From Spiroplasma endosymbiont of Polydrusus cervinus (GTDB taxonomy: Bacteria > Bacillota_I > Bacilli_A > Mycoplasmatales > Mycoplasmataceae): a DNA stretch of 64,000 nt. The DNA lies in contig NZ_OZ026469.1 in assembly GCF_964019755.1 (NCBI RefSeq), positions 310,001 to 374,000 on the forward strand. The letters are read 5' to 3'. Shown one piece after another: positions 63,396 through 64,000 of the stretch (positions are counted from its first letter, which is position 1; each line of letters begins with the position of its first letter). Made by a program: the position numbers and the translations under genes. The notes under the pieces are model-generated. The model saw only the letters and a program-made list of their open reading frames with translations. It had not been told where the DNA came from and made no database searches.

Positions 63396-63503
63396 GCACA
63401 AGTTTAGCCCTATAAATATGACCATACTTTGTATTATATTATCTTATACTTCATGGATACCCTAAAAAAGCAATTTCACTCGGATTGTTTTTTTTTATTT
63501 TAT
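63396..63503. other. No gene recognised
   Basis: Short minus-strand open stretch (NPSEIAFLGYPW..) without a start or known family; probably a gene remnant. Confidence 0.3.
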
Positions 63504-63532
63504 TTGCTTTTTCTAAAAAAAGAGATTATGAT
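63504..63532 (+). promoter_or_regulatory. Promoter of the riboswitch/BMP transcript
   Basis: -35 TTGCTT (63504-63509), 17-bp spacer, -10 TATGAT (63527-63532), just upstream of the aptamer. Confidence 0.6.
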
Positions 63533-63556
63533 GTAAGTATAAAAATAAATGATATA

Positions 63557-63621
63557 CCTGTATATATTAGTAATATGGTCTAGTGTTTCTACGTCTTACC
63601 ATTGGAAAAAGACACTATAGG
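63557..63621 (+). ncRNA. Purine (guanine-type) riboswitch aptamer
   Basis: 65 nt three-way junction: P1 CCTGTA / TATAGG; P2 ATTAG / CTAGT with loop TAATATGGT; J2-3 GTTTCTAC; P3 GTCTT / AAGAC with loop ACCATTGGAA; J3-1 ACTAT. The base equivalent to position 74 of xpt is C, which predicts guanine/hypoxanthine rather than adenine. Confidence 0.85.
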
Positions 63622-63687
63622 TTAATGCTTTTGCTTTTTAAACATTAACCATTCATTTTAATTGAAGATACCAGGTTGATTTTTTTT
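63620..63687 (+). promoter_or_regulatory. Riboswitch expression platform (antiterminator/terminator)
   Basis: Antiterminator hairpin GGTTAATG (63620-63627) / CATTAACC (63643-63650) shares its first G's with P1. The alternative terminator pairs ATTAACC (63644-63650) with GGTTGAT (63674-63680), followed by seven T. Ligand binding should stabilise P1, free ATTAACC and terminate. Confidence 0.65.
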
Positions 63688-63724
63688 GTTTTTAGGAACA
63701 TTAAGTTAAAAAGGAGCAAATTTA

Positions 63725-64000
63725 ATGAAAAGAATTTTACAAAGTTTAATGATTATAAGTATTGCGGGGACTTCAGCTAGCAGTCTTATTGCTTGTATAA
63801 AAAAATATTATTTTGATAGTAGTATTTGAGTTATTATTGATGGTGGGACTATTACTGACCGTGCTTTTAATCAATCGGCATGAGAAGGGGCAAGTAAATA
63901 TGTTGTTGCCCAAAAAAATAACGCGATTTTAAGATTACAATGAAAAACTTCAGATTGACGAGCAAGTTATTTTGAATCAGTTAGTCAAACACCTGGTGAT
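63725..64000 (+). CDS. BMP-family nucleoside-binding lipoprotein (3' end outside window)
   Basis: Signal MKRILQSLMIISIAGTSASS with lipobox SLIAC; after it WVIIDGGTITDRAFNQSAWE then GASKYV, matching the D-x-G-x-x-x-D-x-x-F-N-x-S-x-W-E-G start of BMP/PnrA nucleoside-binding proteins. It would feed purine nucleosides to an ABC importer encoded downstream. AAAAAGGAG precedes the ATG. Control by a guanine riboswitch fits this role. TGA encodes Trp. Confidence 0.85.

Overview
The window is chromosomal DNA from a Spiroplasma of the citri group. The DNA is very AT-rich. TGA is read as tryptophan (genetic code 4): nearly every long gene crosses in-frame TGA codons at conserved Trp positions, so reading with the standard code cuts them into pieces. 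A complete fibril gene (fib), the helical-cytoskeleton gene known only from Spiroplasma, lies at 5551-7089.

Layout. 1-5.5 kb: end of trigger factor, lon, a YitT-type membrane protein. 5.5-10.4 kb: fib and an ABC ATPase/permease pair. 10.6-14.9 kb: rplU-prp-rpmA, sufB with a decayed 5-formyl-THF cyclo-ligase, and rpmG-secE-nusG. 15.1-18.0 kb: an IS30 fragment and two tandem IS3 copies. 18.0-23.7 kb: ABC ATPase, hslO, ftsH, tilS and the tail of a trmN6-like gene. 23.7-25.5 kb: nested IS elements. 25.7-28.0 kb: dnaB-dnaI. 28-34.7 kb: a truncated lipoprotein, a propeller-like lipoprotein, a 373-bp palindrome, a nucleoside deoxyribosyltransferase-like gene, a low-complexity tail-anchored protein and an IS3. 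34.7-38.9 kb: rsmD, gmk, rsmB pseudogene, argS. 39-41.5 kb: nested IS3 pair. 41.7-42.3 kb: six tRNA genes. 42.5-47.1 kb: plectrovirus-like small ORFs, a Pr6Pr-like membrane protein and two kinds of IS30 transposase. 47-56.5 kb: nadD stub, a conserved hypothetical gene, a membrane protein, a LicA/choline-kinase-like gene, groEL-groES, an NSS transporter with a MetS-like partner, a surface zinc metalloprotease and an ogt pseudogene. 56.6-62.5 kb: greA between two inverted composite IS30::IS3 blocks. 62.5-64 kb: coaX, then a guanine riboswitch ahead of a BMP-family nucleoside-binding lipoprotein.

The main theme is repeat-driven genome decay. Nine copies of one IS3-family element (IS3-A, IR TAGACTGCACCC) are present. 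They repeatedly sit inside each other's leader and inside an IS30-family transposase. About twenty ends of an IS30-related repeat (GTATACTGTAAAACTAAATC) occur, many as hairpin mini-elements. A third repeat carries a 36-codon ORF. Several housekeeping genes (rsmB, ogt, fau-like, trmN6-like, nadD) are broken, most of them next to these repeats. I see no rRNA, CRISPR array or replication origin. IS and family names rest on motif recognition, not on a database search.
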